The notes beneath the pieces are model-generated. The model was not told the DNA's origin and did no database searches. It worked only from the letters and a program-made list of their open reading frames with translations. A program made the position numbers and the translations under genes. A stretch of DNA of 33,651 bases from positions 1 to 33,651 of the forward strand of contig JAYVJL010000052.1 in assembly GCA_043769295.1 (NCBI GenBank). Direction: 5' to 3'. Shown here in pieces: positions 7,844-16,441 of the stretch. The stretch comes from Aalborgiella sp043769295 (GTDB taxonomy: Bacteria; Pseudomonadota; Gammaproteobacteria; Burkholderiales; Burkholderiaceae_C). How positions within the stretch are numbered: the first letter of the stretch is position 1; every line of letters begins with the position of its first letter.

Positions 7844-8623
7844 CTATTTATTGACAAACGAGCCATTAAAAGACCCACGATAGTAGGATTCTAGTCTGTC
7901 AGTCAGCCCTGAAGAGCTTCCATTTGACTCAAATTGATGACCCAATCGCACTTTGATGACCAAAGGAAGTGTCGGTTTTTGAAATAACGATCCAGATTTG
8001 CCCAAATACAGAGTGCTGTAGTCGATAAAAACGGTTTGAATAGCCGAATTCGAGCGTGAAGCGATCAAGGCCGTCATTTGCCCAAAAGGGTTAACAGGAG
8101 GAGTCATCGTACGCGTACCTTCGGGGAAAATGAGCAATTGCCTACCGCTGGTCAACTCCTCACAGGACTGCTTGATGAGCTTCATGGGGTCTTCGTTAGA
8201 GATGTAACCCGACAGCCGCGCCATGGACGCAAAAAGCGGGTTGCTGCGCAAAATGGCTTTCATCACACAGGCCGCGTGTGGTAGTTTGGACAACAAAATG
8301 ACCGCATCCAGCAGCGAGGGGTGATTCGCGATGACGATCAGAGAGGGTTGCCGGCGAATCGTGTCGAGGGCGGCACAGTCAATCCGGACAAAACAAAATA
8401 TCCTCAAAAACCACAAATAAATGGTAAAACCGAAGGCAATTAATCGGCGCCCCATTGGAATGCGCCAAGCTTTTGGCAAGCACATCAAAAACACCGCAGC
8501 GGGCAGGCCCAACAAACAAATCTGGCACAACGCGCCCAAGCCGATCACCATGGCGAGGTACTCAAACCCACCACGCAAAAACACGATTACTTTACGCACA
8601 GACTGCCAGATGAAATCGCTCAA
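7844..8623 (-). CDS. PlsC-type 1-acylglycerol-3-phosphate acyltransferase family protein
   Basis: This is a 259-residue membrane-associated acyltransferase. The N-terminal hydrophobic region (about residues 20-75) precedes the LPLAT signature NHPSLLD (His101, Asp106) and the substrate block FPEGTR (166-171). Enzymes of this family move an acyl group from ACP or CoA to a glycerolipid or other lipid acceptor. Here it sits 6 bases after the flavoenzyme gene and 27 bases before the ACP gene, so an ACP-bound product is the likely donor. Attachment of the polyene or a fatty chain to a lipid anchor is inferred. It is distinct from the LpxL-like acyltransferase at 18241-19149. Confidence 0.85.
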   Translation of the reverse strand: MSDFIWQSVRKVIVFLRGGFEYLAMVIGLGALCQICLLGLPAAVFLMCLPKAWRIPMGRRLIAFGFTIYLWFLRIFCFVRIDCAALDTIRRQPSLIVIANHPSLLDAVILLSKLPHAACVMKAILRSNPLFASMARLSGYISNEDPMKLIKQSCEELTSGRQLLIFPEGTRTMTPPVNPFGQMTALIASRSNSAIQTVFIDYSTLYLGKSGSLFQKPTLPLVIKVRLGHQFESNGSSSGLTDRLESYYRGSFNGSFVNK

Positions 8624-8629
8624 AATGAC

Positions 8630-10258
8630 TTACTGTGTCGCTGTCGCAAACAAAAACTGGACGTCGCTTTGCCGTGCCGTTTCAAAAACGTCGCCATCAA
8701 TCAGGTCCAGCAGGGCTTGTGCATCGAGCATCGGATAGTCCCGTTGTGACTCGATCACGATTTCAGCCGCAACCGCGTGCAACTGCAACAATTGCTGGTC
8801 GATACGGAGCATGAATGCTTCAGTTGACAATTCATCGCGCAACTCCTTGTTCAGCTTCGCAAACCAGGGCAAACTGGCTTGGTCCAGCATCTGTGCGGGG
8901 TTACGTTTGGCACTGACCTGATTCCACTGTCGGAAATACCGCTGCATTTCATTGTTGAGGTCCTGGATGGTCGCCAATTTGGTCCGCATACGGGCCATAG
9001 TCACCACGTCCACCAGCTTGTTCTGGAAAAACAGCTGACACATAACACCCCAGTAATAGGTGTAATCCCAAAGCACTTTGATGGGCAGGACTTCAGGGTC
9101 GCCGAAAATTTTGTATTGGTCTTGATAGAGCGTCAGCATGTTGTCGTACAACGAGAAATAGATTTGCTCATACACCTCGGCCATCATGGCGGTGGCGCCT
9201 TCAGCACGGTCAATAAAGATGAGTTCCGTGACAAAAGTGTTCGAAATGGCAATGAAATCGCTGCCTGGCGAGTAAAACGGATCCAGAAAAACACCCGCTT
9301 CACCCGTGATCGCCCAGCGATGGGCGCCAGAGTAGACTTTTTTACAGCTGTACGAAAAGTGTTTAAAGAAGGCAAAATCTTGAAGCTTCTCGCGCTGCTT
9401 GTCCAACACATCAAACAGTTGGGGTTGATGGGATTTGAACCATGCCATCGCTTTATCAAAGGTATTCATCTGGTCAAGCGGATGCAATTTGGCATCTGCA
9501 ACGATACCCACAGAATGCGAGCCAGAGGATAAGGGAATCAGCCAAGCCCAGTAGCCTTCACCCACCAGGTGGTTGGTTGAAAGCCAACGGGTGCGGGGCT
9601 TACAGCGATCCAGCCACTCTTCATCGGTGGACCAATCATTGACATCAATGCGATCAGACATCCGGAACCACACTGCATTCGCATCATGGCTGTTGGTTTC
9701 AGCCAGTCCCAGCTTGCGCTTGATCAGGCCTGCACGACCTGATGCATCACAAAGCCAACGGGATTGGATCGTATGCGATTCGCCATTCACGTCATAACGC
9801 ACCTGGTGGTCGGATGGACCCTCTGAAATGTCAAAAGATCGAATCACCGCATCATCTACAAAACGAATTCCTTTTTGCTGCGCCATGTTCGCCAATTCGT
9901 TTTCAAAAATACCACGGTCCAATTGGTAGCTTGGTGTTGGCAGAACCCTGCTCGCACCAAGCTCGGTGACACTGGCTAAATCACGGCTACCTTCTGAAAA
10001 AAAGAACCGAAAACCAAATTTTTTCAGCTGTGCTTCATCTAAATGCTTTTTGAGACCCAGTATTTTGTCAAAATAATGGGCGCCTATCTCGACCGAGGAC
10101 TCCCCCACTTTGTGCGTTGCATGGGGCACGGGATGCGGCTGACGCTCAATGACCGTGATGTCCAATTCAGGCATACGCTGTTTAAGCTGCAAAGACAGGG
10201 TGAGACCGGCCAATCCACCACCCAAGATCACCACATCTGATTTTTTCTGAACCATCAT
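8630..10258 (-). CDS. FAD-dependent oxidoreductase with flavin-halogenase features
   Basis: This is a 542-residue flavoprotein. The N-terminus has the Rossmann motif VVILGGGLAGLTL (residues 9-21). Two hallmarks of flavin-dependent halogenases are visible: WAWLIP at 237-242, matching WxWxIP, and Lys80 in LKKFGFRF, which aligns by eye with the catalytic Lys79 of PrnA/RebH. KVGESSVEIG (50-59) matches the VGE block after the FAD-binding fold. The ATG at 10258 was chosen because a GAGG lies 8 bases before it; an upstream in-frame start at 10300 adds 14 poorly conserved residues. It heads the minus unit of the cluster. Xanthomonadins are brominated aryl polyenes, so ring or chain halogenation is plausible. 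Hydroxylation or a non-halogenating role remains possible. Confidence 0.8.
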   Translation of the reverse strand: MMVQKKSDVVILGGGLAGLTLSLQLKQRMPELDITVIERQPHPVPHATHKVGESSVEIGAHYFDKILGLKKHLDEAQLKKFGFRFFFSEGSRDLASVTELGASRVLPTPSYQLDRGIFENELANMAQQKGIRFVDDAVIRSFDISEGPSDHQVRYDVNGESHTIQSRWLCDASGRAGLIKRKLGLAETNSHDANAVWFRMSDRIDVNDWSTDEEWLDRCKPRTRWLSTNHLVGEGYWAWLIPLSSGSHSVGIVADAKLHPLDQMNTFDKAMAWFKSHQPQLFDVLDKQREKLQDFAFFKHFSYSCKKVYSGAHRWAITGEAGVFLDPFYSPGSDFIAISNTFVTELIFIDRAEGATAMMAEVYEQIYFSLYDNMLTLYQDQYKIFGDPEVLPIKVLWDYTYYWGVMCQLFFQNKLVDVVTMARMRTKLATIQDLNNEMQRYFRQWNQVSAKRNPAQMLDQASLPWFAKLNKELRDELSTEAFMLRIDQQLLQLHAVAAEIVIESQRDYPMLDAQALLDLIDGDVFETARQSDVQFLFATATQ

Positions 10259-10338
10259 GCCAATTGCCTCAATGCCAATAAAACGATAATTTAAACACAC
10301 CTAGAATGCCATACTGGTTCATTTTTCAAAACATCAAC

Positions 10339-10368
10339 AACATAGCACCCTGAGCGTCGCTCATTCAA
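10339..10368 (-). promoter_or_regulatory. Candidate promoter of the flavoenzyme-PAP2 unit
   Basis: On the minus strand a -35 TTGAAT (10368-10363) is followed after 18 bases by TATGTT (10344-10339), preceded by TGC, making an extended -10. The predicted transcript start is near 10332, about 74 bases before the chosen ATG at 10258. The spacer contains the palindrome at 10351-10363. Confidence 0.45.
10351..10363. promoter_or_regulatory. Candidate operator: 13-bp perfect palindrome
   Basis: TGAGCG-T-CGCTCA is a perfect inverted repeat with one central base. It lies between the candidate -35 and -10 of the minus-strand promoter, the usual place for a repressor site. No regulator gene is present in the cluster, so the binding protein is unknown. 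Confidence 0.4.
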
Positions 10369-10380
10369 CGCCACTCTGAC

Positions 10381-10394
10381 TTGATTGACATCAA
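10381..10394. promoter_or_regulatory. FNR/ANR-type box, perfect consensus
   Basis: TTGAT-TGAC-ATCAA matches TTGAT-N4-ATCAA at all ten specified bases. It lies in the 191-base divergent region between the flavoenzyme and MMPL genes. Its centre (10387.5) is about 55 bases upstream of the predicted minus-strand start and 62 bases before the MMPL ATG. It also contains a -35-like TTGACA on the plus strand at 10385-10390. Activation or repression cannot be decided from position alone. A link to low oxygen is inferred from the Crp/Fnr consensus. Confidence 0.55.
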
Positions 10395-10449
10395 ACATGC
10401 GGCTTAATGCAACCAGCCCCTGATTTCGAGCATCGTATTGACTATTGCC

Positions 10450-12894
10450 ATGAAAAAACTACTCAACCCAGCCATTGGATGCTGGATCATCTTTTCTTTA
10501 TTTTGTGCATTTATCGTCAGTCAAGCACAATTTACCACCGACATGTCGGCCTTTTTGCCGAGGAATCCTTCCCCCAGACAGCAAATCCTGATTGAGCAAA
10601 TCAGCGAAGGTTTCGCTTCACGTGTGTTGGTGGTTGCGGTTGAGGGCGTGCCGCCGCCTGTACTGGCCCAAATATCGACAGCCATGGGGCAAACCTTGCG
10701 GGAAAGCAAGGCTTTTCTAAGTGTCAACAACGGTGAGGTTAGTGCTGACAACCGGGACCAGTCCGTGCTGTTTGAGAACCGGTACCAACTCAGCCCGGCC
10801 ATGGATGCCAACCGGATGAGTGTTGAAGGTCTGCGTGCTGCTGTTTTAGAAACATTGGCGGAAGTTAGCAGCTCGACCGGTCTTTTTAGCAAAGCGTTGC
10901 TGGGTAATGACCCGACCGGTGAATCATTAGAAGTTCTCAAACACGTTATTCCAGCCTCCCAGCCCTCCCAGGCTGAAGGTGTCTGGATGAACCCCGCTCA
11001 AACCCGTGCTTTGATGCTGCTGCAAACACGGGCAGAGGGTTCTGATCTTGATGCACAAGAGGCCGCCCACTCAGCCATATCGCGCAGCTTCAACCAAGCA
11101 AAGTCTGCCGTGGGACAATCGGCAAATCAAGCAACCATGAAATTTTCAGGACCTGGCGTCTTTGCGGTCAATGCGCGTGACACCATCAAATCAGAAGCCG
11201 CGCGCTTATCCATGCTGGGCACGATCTTGGTACTTGGACTGCTATGGCTCATTTATCGCTCGGTCACGACTTTGCTGCTGGGCATGATTCCCGTTGTAAC
11301 CGGCACCATTGCGGGGATCGCGGCAGTTCAGATCGGATTTTCATCCATTCACGGAATGACCCTGGGTTTTGGCATCACGCTGATTGGCGAAGCGGTGGAC
11401 TATGCCATTTATCTTTTTGTTCAATACACACCGCAGTCGCCAGAGAGTAATCACACCGAACCAAAAAGTACGCCAGCACCTACTTTTTGGCCGACCATCC
11501 GGCTAGGTGTACTGACTTCAATTTTTGGCTTTAGCACGCTACTCTTTTCTGGCTTTACGGGACTTGCTCAACTGGGTCTATTCTCAATTGCAGGCATCGT
11601 TGTTGCCGCCACCGTCACACGGTATGTACTACCAGTGCTACTACCCATCCATTTCAGCGTTCGCCAGCCTAAAAAAATGGGGCTCTTATTGGCAAGGTTG
11701 ACCCAAAAACTTTCTCGTTTAAAACTGACCGCAACCATGGTTATGGCAGCAGCACTTTTAACTTTAGGACTGAACTGGGGCACACTTTGGAGCGTAGAGT
11801 TGGGTGGTTTGAGTCCTGTTTCAGAAGCGGCACAAAAATTGGATGCCGAATTGCGTGCCGAGATGGGAGCACCAGATACGAGTATGCTGATCGTGCTGAA
11901 AGCGCTCAGTAGTGAATTAGCACTGCAACAAAGCGAGGCTGTTTCAGTTCGACTGAAATCATTGGTTGAAGCTGGTATGTTGGGTGGTTTCCAAGCGCCG
12001 ACGAACTACCTGCCTAGTCAACGGACACAAATGGCACGCACTGCCAACTTGCCAGATGAACCTGAGCTAAGAACGCGAATGTCGCAGGCATTGCAAACCC
12101 TGCCCCTGAAACCTGACAAGCTGGAGGCCTTCTTTGCAGATGCAGCAAAAGCAAAAAAAGCCAAGCCGCTGACCCGAGAGGGTCTTGATCGCACATCTTT
12201 GAGTTTGGGGGTAGATTCGCTGCTCACGCAAAGCAGTAAAGCACCTGGTCAATGGACCGCGCTCATCGCTCTGCAACCCCTTGTCATTAAAGGGGACGCA
12301 CAAAAACTAAACATTAAGACCATAAGTGATGCACTCCAGGGAATAACACTTACCGCAGACCAAACCTTGCATGTGATTGAACTTAAAACCGAAGCCACTG
12401 ATTTGTATAAAGCCTATTTGTACGAAGCGATTTTGCTCACCGGTGCGGGCTTTGCCTGCATTTTGATATTGCTTTTTACTTCATTGCGATCTGTGGCACG
12501 TGTTGCTCGTGTTGTAACACCTTTGTTAGCATCCGTTTTTATTGTGGCTGCAAGCCTGGTTGTTTTTAAAGGCAGCCTGAGCCTGCTTCATTTAGTCGGT
12601 TTATTGCTGGTCATTGCCATCGGCTCTAATTACGCTTTGTTTTTTGATCAACGATCTAGAATTAATTTACCTCAAATCTCGATCTTCAACGACCACAACA
12701 TGCTGTGCTCTTTATTTTTTGCCAATCTCACCACTGTTTTAGGGTTTGGATTGCTGGCGTTTTCATCCGTACCGGTCATGAATGCAATTGGCATGACTGT
12801 TGGTGCAGGAACCTTCCTCGCCTTGGTTTTATCTGCCATCTTTGCAGTCCATCCTGACGGCATTTCACGCAACCCAGACATTGCTTATGAATAA
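10450..12894 (+). CDS. MMPL/RND-family exporter of the polyene cluster
   Basis: This is an 814-residue inner-membrane protein of the RND superfamily, MMPL branch. Layout: one N-terminal membrane helix (about residues 5-25), a large periplasmic loop, a block of helices at about 255-430, a second periplasmic loop, and a final helix block at about 665-800. The GEAVDYAIYLF and IGSNYALFFDQ segments mark the equivalent helix in each half. RND-type MMPL proteins move lipids and pigments across the inner membrane. Aryl polyene clusters normally encode one, and it probably exports the finished lipid-linked pigment. The ATG at 10450 was chosen over a TTG four codons upstream. The stop overlaps the deacetylase start (ATGAATAA). 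The DUF3261-type lipoprotein found in some aryl polyene clusters was not seen. Confidence 0.88.
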   Translation: MKKLLNPAIGCWIIFSLFCAFIVSQAQFTTDMSAFLPRNPSPRQQILIEQISEGFASRVLVVAVEGVPPPVLAQISTAMGQTLRESKAFLSVNNGEVSADNRDQSVLFENRYQLSPAMDANRMSVEGLRAAVLETLAEVSSSTGLFSKALLGNDPTGESLEVLKHVIPASQPSQAEGVWMNPAQTRALMLLQTRAEGSDLDAQEAAHSAISRSFNQAKSAVGQSANQATMKFSGPGVFAVNARDTIKSEAARLSMLGTILVLGLLWLIYRSVTTLLLGMIPVVTGTIAGIAAVQIGFSSIHGMTLGFGITLIGEAVDYAIYLFVQYTPQSPESNHTEPKSTPAPTFWPTIRLGVLTSIFGFSTLLFSGFTGLAQLGLFSIAGIVVAATVTRYVLPVLLPIHFSVRQPKKMGLLLARLTQKLSRLKLTATMVMAAALLTLGLNWGTLWSVELGGLSPVSEAAQKLDAELRAEMGAPDTSMLIVLKALSSELALQQSEAVSVRLKSLVEAGMLGGFQAPTNYLPSQRTQMARTANLPDEPELRTRMSQALQTLPLKPDKLEAFFADAAKAKKAKPLTREGLDRTSLSLGVDSLLTQSSKAPGQWTALIALQPLVIKGDAQKLNIKTISDALQGITLTADQTLHVIELKTEATDLYKAYLYEAILLTGAGFACILILLFTSLRSVARVARVVTPLLASVFIVAASLVVFKGSLSLLHLVGLLLVIAIGSNYALFFDQRSRINLPQISIFNDHNMLCSLFFANLTTVLGFGLLAFSSVPVMNAIGMTVGAGTFLALVLSAIFAVHPDGISRNPDIAYE

Positions 12895-13696
12895 AAGCAA
12901 TACCAGAGCGCTATGGAAGCCCTCGCCAGCAATAAAAACTTCGGCAGCACTTCATCTATGCGCGGTCGCTGCGCTGGGAATCGGGGTCGACTGGCCTTGG
13001 GCGGTGGGAGCACTGGTCGCCAACCATGCGCTCTTAACCACTGCTGGTCTGTGGCCAAGAAGCACCATGTTGGGCGCAAACATATGCCACTTATCACCCA
13101 GAGCATGTGCAGCAAACCAGATGACTGTCACCATAGATGATGGCCCTCATCCACAGGTGACGCCAGCAGTTCTTGATATTTTGGATGCGTCAAATGTCAA
13201 GGCAAGTTTTTTCTGTGTCGGTAGAGCTGTAGAAACTTATCCGGAGTTGGCGCGCGAGATCGTGATGCGGGGGCACAGCATAGAAAACCACAGCTACACA
13301 CATCCTCACCACTTTTCGCTGATGGGCATGAATGCCTTAAAAACAGAGATCTCCAAAGCGCAAGATGCCATATTTCAAGCAACGGGCTACAAGTCCAGGT
13401 ACTTCCGCGCACCTGCTGGTCTGCGAAGTCCCTTGCTTGATCCTGTTCTGCAGAATCTAAACCTGAAATTGGTGAGCTGGACACGACGCGGTTTTGACAC
13501 GATGACACAGGACCCTGATAAAGTGAGGGAACGACTTGAAAACAAGCTGCAGGCGGGTGACATTCTTCTATTGCATGATGGGAATTGCGCCATAACGCCG
13601 CAGGGGCAACCCGTGATACTCGAGGTACTCCCCAAACTGTTGAACACAGTAAAGAATGCCGGATTGCAGGCAGTGTCGCTAAACTATGCTTTTTAA
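12887..13696 (+). CDS. Polysaccharide deacetylase (NodB/CE4 family), membrane-anchored
   Basis: This is a 269-residue protein. The N-terminus has two hydrophobic segments (about residues 18-34 and 37-55), predicting a membrane anchor with the catalytic domain in the periplasm. The NodB signature is intact: TIDDGPHP with Asp84-Asp85, NHSYTHPHH with His135 and His139, and RAPAG with Arg174 and Pro176. CE4 enzymes remove N-acetyl groups from GlcNAc-type sugars in a metal-dependent way. The start overlaps the MMPL stop by 8 bases, implying coupled translation with the exporter. With the GT2 gene in the same cluster, deacetylation of an amino-sugar on the lipid anchor is a reasonable inference. 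It is not proven, and a cell-wall substrate is possible. Confidence 0.87.
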   Translation: MNKSNTRALWKPSPAIKTSAALHLCAVAALGIGVDWPWAVGALVANHALLTTAGLWPRSTMLGANICHLSPRACAANQMTVTIDDGPHPQVTPAVLDILDASNVKASFFCVGRAVETYPELAREIVMRGHSIENHSYTHPHHFSLMGMNALKTEISKAQDAIFQATGYKSRYFRAPAGLRSPLLDPVLQNLNLKLVSWTRRGFDTMTQDPDKVRERLENKLQAGDILLLHDGNCAITPQGQPVILEVLPKLLNTVKNAGLQAVSLNYAF

Positions 13697-13720
13697 CTCT
13701 ATTAAGTAAGCGCTACCGGG

Positions 13721-14440
13721 ATGACCATTTTTGAAAAACAACTGCTTGATGAAGCCACCGCACCTTATAAGCAAGCCGGCAAATTTGCAGCAAATTTTGC
13801 TCGGGGCAAGTTAGCAGGTGACCCCGTATTTAAAGAAATCCTGCAACGCGGACTCATCCCAGCGGATTCCCATGTTGTCGATATTGGTTGCGGGCAAGGC
13901 TTATTAAGCGCATGGCTATTGGCGGCTGAACACGTCGCATCAACATCTCAGTGGCCTGAAACTTGGGCCAAACCACCCAGTGGTGTTTGTGTTCATGGTA
14001 TTGAATTAATGCCAGCAGATGTTCTGCGCGCAAAAAAAGCGTTGGGCGCACATCAAGATAGATTGACATTTGAAACGGGTGACATGTGCTCCACTGCTTT
14101 CGGAAAAGCACAAACAGCTGTTATTTTGGATGTTTTGCATTACGTCCCCTACGCGGCGCAAGAAGATGTTTTGCTGCGGGTGCGCGATGCGCTCCTGCCG
14201 GCCGGATTGCTCATCTTGCGTATTGGCGATGCTGATGGCGGCTTGGGATTCAAAGTGAGCAATTGGGTCGATAACGTGGTGACGCTGGCGCGGGGGCATG
14301 GTTTGTCGCGTTTGTATTGCAGGCCTTTGGCTGAATGGATGAGCCTACTGACTAAACTGGGGTTCAAAGTTGAATCAAAATCGATGAGTCAAGGGACGCC
14401 ATTTGCCAACGTCATGTTGTTGGCATACTTAAATAAATAA
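13721..14440 (+). CDS. Class I SAM-dependent methyltransferase
   Basis: This is a 239-residue soluble protein. Motif I, VVDIGCGQGLL (residues 52-62), binds S-adenosylmethionine; HGIELMPADV follows as motif II, and VILDVLHYVP is the post-motif acidic strand. The first 50 residues form a helical cap. The gene lies between the deacetylase (24 bases upstream) and the ketosynthase (19 bases downstream), within the plus-strand unit. Aryl polyenes often carry O-methyl or C-methyl groups on the aryl head, so methylation of the head group is the simplest inference. No substrate motif was recognised. An unrelated class I methyltransferase is at 26376-27041. Confidence 0.82.
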   Translation: MTIFEKQLLDEATAPYKQAGKFAANFARGKLAGDPVFKEILQRGLIPADSHVVDIGCGQGLLSAWLLAAEHVASTSQWPETWAKPPSGVCVHGIELMPADVLRAKKALGAHQDRLTFETGDMCSTAFGKAQTAVILDVLHYVPYAAQEDVLLRVRDALLPAGLLILRIGDADGGLGFKVSNWVDNVVTLARGHGLSRLYCRPLAEWMSLLTKLGFKVESKSMSQGTPFANVMLLAYLNK

Positions 14441-14459
14441 CCTTGCGGCAGTTTCAAAA

Positions 14460-15647
14460 ATGCAATCTGTTTACGTATCAAATTACACGCTAGCCAGCTG
14501 TTTGGGCTTGGGGCGTGAGGCCAACTGGAATGCGCTTGCGCAACAAAGGACCGGTTTAAAACCATGCGCATTTGAATCCGTCAACTTGCCTACTTATGTT
14601 GGTCAAGTTTGGGGGGTAGAGAATGAGACTTTACCCCAACGATTAAATGATTACTTCTGTCGAAATAACCAATTAGCACACCTTGCGCTGCAACAAGATG
14701 GTTTTATCCCGTCTGTTGTACATGCCATCAATGCCTATGGCCGACATCGGGTTGGTGTTTTTCTGGGCACAAGCACATCAGGAATTCTGAGTACAGAGGT
14801 TGCCTACAGAAATCGAGACAGTATCTCAGGTGCGTTACCGTCAGATTTTAAATACGCCCAAACACACAACACCTTTTCAGTAAGCGGTTTTGTGCGCGAT
14901 TTTTTTGAACTTGAAGGCCCGGCCGTAACCGTCTCTTCAGCCTGCTCATCAAGCGCTAAAGTATTTGGAAATGCGGCACGCATGCTGGAATGCGGCCTGA
15001 TCGATGCAGCCATTGTGGGTGGCGTGGACAGTCTGTGCTTAACGACCTTGTACGGTTTTAATTCACTTGAATTATTGTCACCCGAGTTATGCCAACCCTT
15101 CGGCGCAAACCGTAAGGGCATATCTGTCGCAGAAGCTGCGGGCTTTGCTTTACTGACGCGTGAGAAACTCAGCACTGACCATACCGTGAAAGTCATCGGA
15201 ATTGGAGAATCAAGTGATGCGCACCACATGTCGACCCCGCATCCAGAAGGAGCCGGTGCGCTATCGGCCATGCAGCAAGCCCTTGGAATGGCAAAACTGG
15301 AACCACAGCACGTTGATTACGTGAACCTTCATGGCACTGCCACGCGCAGCAATGACGCAGCCGAAGGTTTGGCGATAGCTTCATTATTTGGAACGTCTGT
15401 ACCCTGTAGTTCTACGAAAGGCCACACGGGCCATGCTCTAGGTGCAGCAGGCATTGTAGAGGCAGCACTCAGCATGCTTTCCATGAAAAACGGCATAACA
15501 CCAGGCGGCGTGAATACTGAGGTACTTGACTCAGATTTGCACGTCAATTATCAGTTAACCAATCTAAGCCGTGAGCCAAAGATTATTTTAAGTAATTCCT
15601 TCGGATTTGGTGGCTCCAACTGTAGCCTGTTGCTGGAGCGGACATGA
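14460..15647 (+). CDS. Beta-ketoacyl-ACP synthase, ApeO-like ketosynthase subunit
   Basis: This is a 395-residue condensing enzyme that extends the polyene by two carbons per cycle. The catalytic triad is intact: Cys162 in SSACSSSAK, His291 in NLHGTATRSNDAAE, and His325 in STKGHTGHALGAAG. The block SNSFGFGGSNCSL closes the domain. The stop overlaps the chain-length-factor start by 4 bases (ATGA), and the pair is followed by a dehydratase and a reductase. This order matches the KS-CLF heterodimer of aryl polyene type II synthases. The ApeO label rests on this context and on recall of the family, not on an alignment. Confidence 0.9.
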   Translation: MQSVYVSNYTLASCLGLGREANWNALAQQRTGLKPCAFESVNLPTYVGQVWGVENETLPQRLNDYFCRNNQLAHLALQQDGFIPSVVHAINAYGRHRVGVFLGTSTSGILSTEVAYRNRDSISGALPSDFKYAQTHNTFSVSGFVRDFFELEGPAVTVSSACSSSAKVFGNAARMLECGLIDAAIVGGVDSLCLTTLYGFNSLELLSPELCQPFGANRKGISVAEAAGFALLTREKLSTDHTVKVIGIGESSDAHHMSTPHPEGAGALSAMQQALGMAKLEPQHVDYVNLHGTATRSNDAAEGLAIASLFGTSVPCSSTKGHTGHALGAAGIVEAALSMLSMKNGITPGGVNTEVLDSDLHVNYQLTNLSREPKIILSNSFGFGGSNCSLLLERT

Positions 15648-16441
15648 ACGACATCACCGTCTATATCGATGCCGTTGGCTTGTGCGGACCAGGCTTAGTC
15701 AATTGGAAATCGGCGCAGGAGACGTTGAAGACAGAGGACTCTTTTGTTTTTTCATCGCCCATCATTCCGCCATCGGAATATCTGCCTGCAGCAGAGCGCA
15801 GGAGAGTGGGCACGGCTGTCAAGCTAGCACTGGCAACGGCGACGGATGCCCTCACTTCGGGCACCTACAAAGCCGCCGATTTGCTGTCCGTATTTAGCTC
15901 ATCTGGGGGCGATGGCGATAACTGTCACAGCATTTGTGAAGCTCTTGCATCACAGGATCGACTTATTTCACCAACGAAATTTACAAATTCCGTCCACAAC
16001 GCCCCCTCTGGATACTGGGGCATCGCCCTGCACGCAAAACCAGCCAGTACAAGTTTATGTGCATTTGACGGCAGTTTCTCTGCAGGCTTTTTAGAAGCCT
16101 GTACGCTTGCCCTTGCGGCCAAGCAACCAGTGCTTTTAGTCGCTTACGATACGCCTTATCCAGAGCCGTTACGGTCTGTTCGCCCCATCGACGTTAGTTT
16201 TGGGGTGTCCATGGTCATCAGTCCTCAAGCATCCATGACAACACTCAGCAACGTCCGTGTCAAGCTTGGCAAGGGCATGCCTAGCACTATGAAGAATTCA
16301 GCGTTAGAACGTCTGCGGCGTGATATTCCTGCAGCAAGAAGCCTCCCCTTGCTACGGTCACTTGCTTGTGCACATCAAAACACCTCATTGATACTGGAAC
16401 TGTTTGAAAACCAACAGTTGCTGCTAGAAGTAGGTGTTTGA
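15644..16441 (+). CDS. Beta-ketoacyl synthase chain-length factor, ApeC-like
   Basis: This is a 265-residue protein matching only the N-terminal half of a ketosynthase (Ketoacyl-synt_2 type). The nucleophile region reads CAFDGSFSAGFLEA with no Cys at the expected nucleophile position, and the HGT and GH catalytic histidine motifs are missing, so it cannot condense alone. Such proteins pair with the full ketosynthase and set chain length. SFGVSMVISP and the Ser/Gly-rich SSSGGDGDN loop fit the family. The start overlaps the ketosynthase stop by 4 bases; its own stop overlaps the next start (TTGA). The truncated size is normal for aryl polyene chain-length factors and is not read as decay. Confidence 0.85.
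   Translation: MNDITVYIDAVGLCGPGLVNWKSAQETLKTEDSFVFSSPIIPPSEYLPAAERRRVGTAVKLALATATDALTSGTYKAADLLSVFSSSGGDGDNCHSICEALASQDRLISPTKFTNSVHNAPSGYWGIALHAKPASTSLCAFDGSFSAGFLEACTLALAAKQPVLLVAYDTPYPEPLRSVRPIDVSFGVSMVISPQASMTTLSNVRVKLGKGMPSTMKNSALERLRRDIPAARSLPLLRSLACAHQNTSLILELFENQQLLLEVGV

Noticed and set aside
15644..16441. The half-length ketosynthase as a pseudogene
   Set aside because: Chain-length factors of aryl polyene clusters are naturally of this short type, the frame is intact, and both ends overlap neighbouring genes as expected in an operon.
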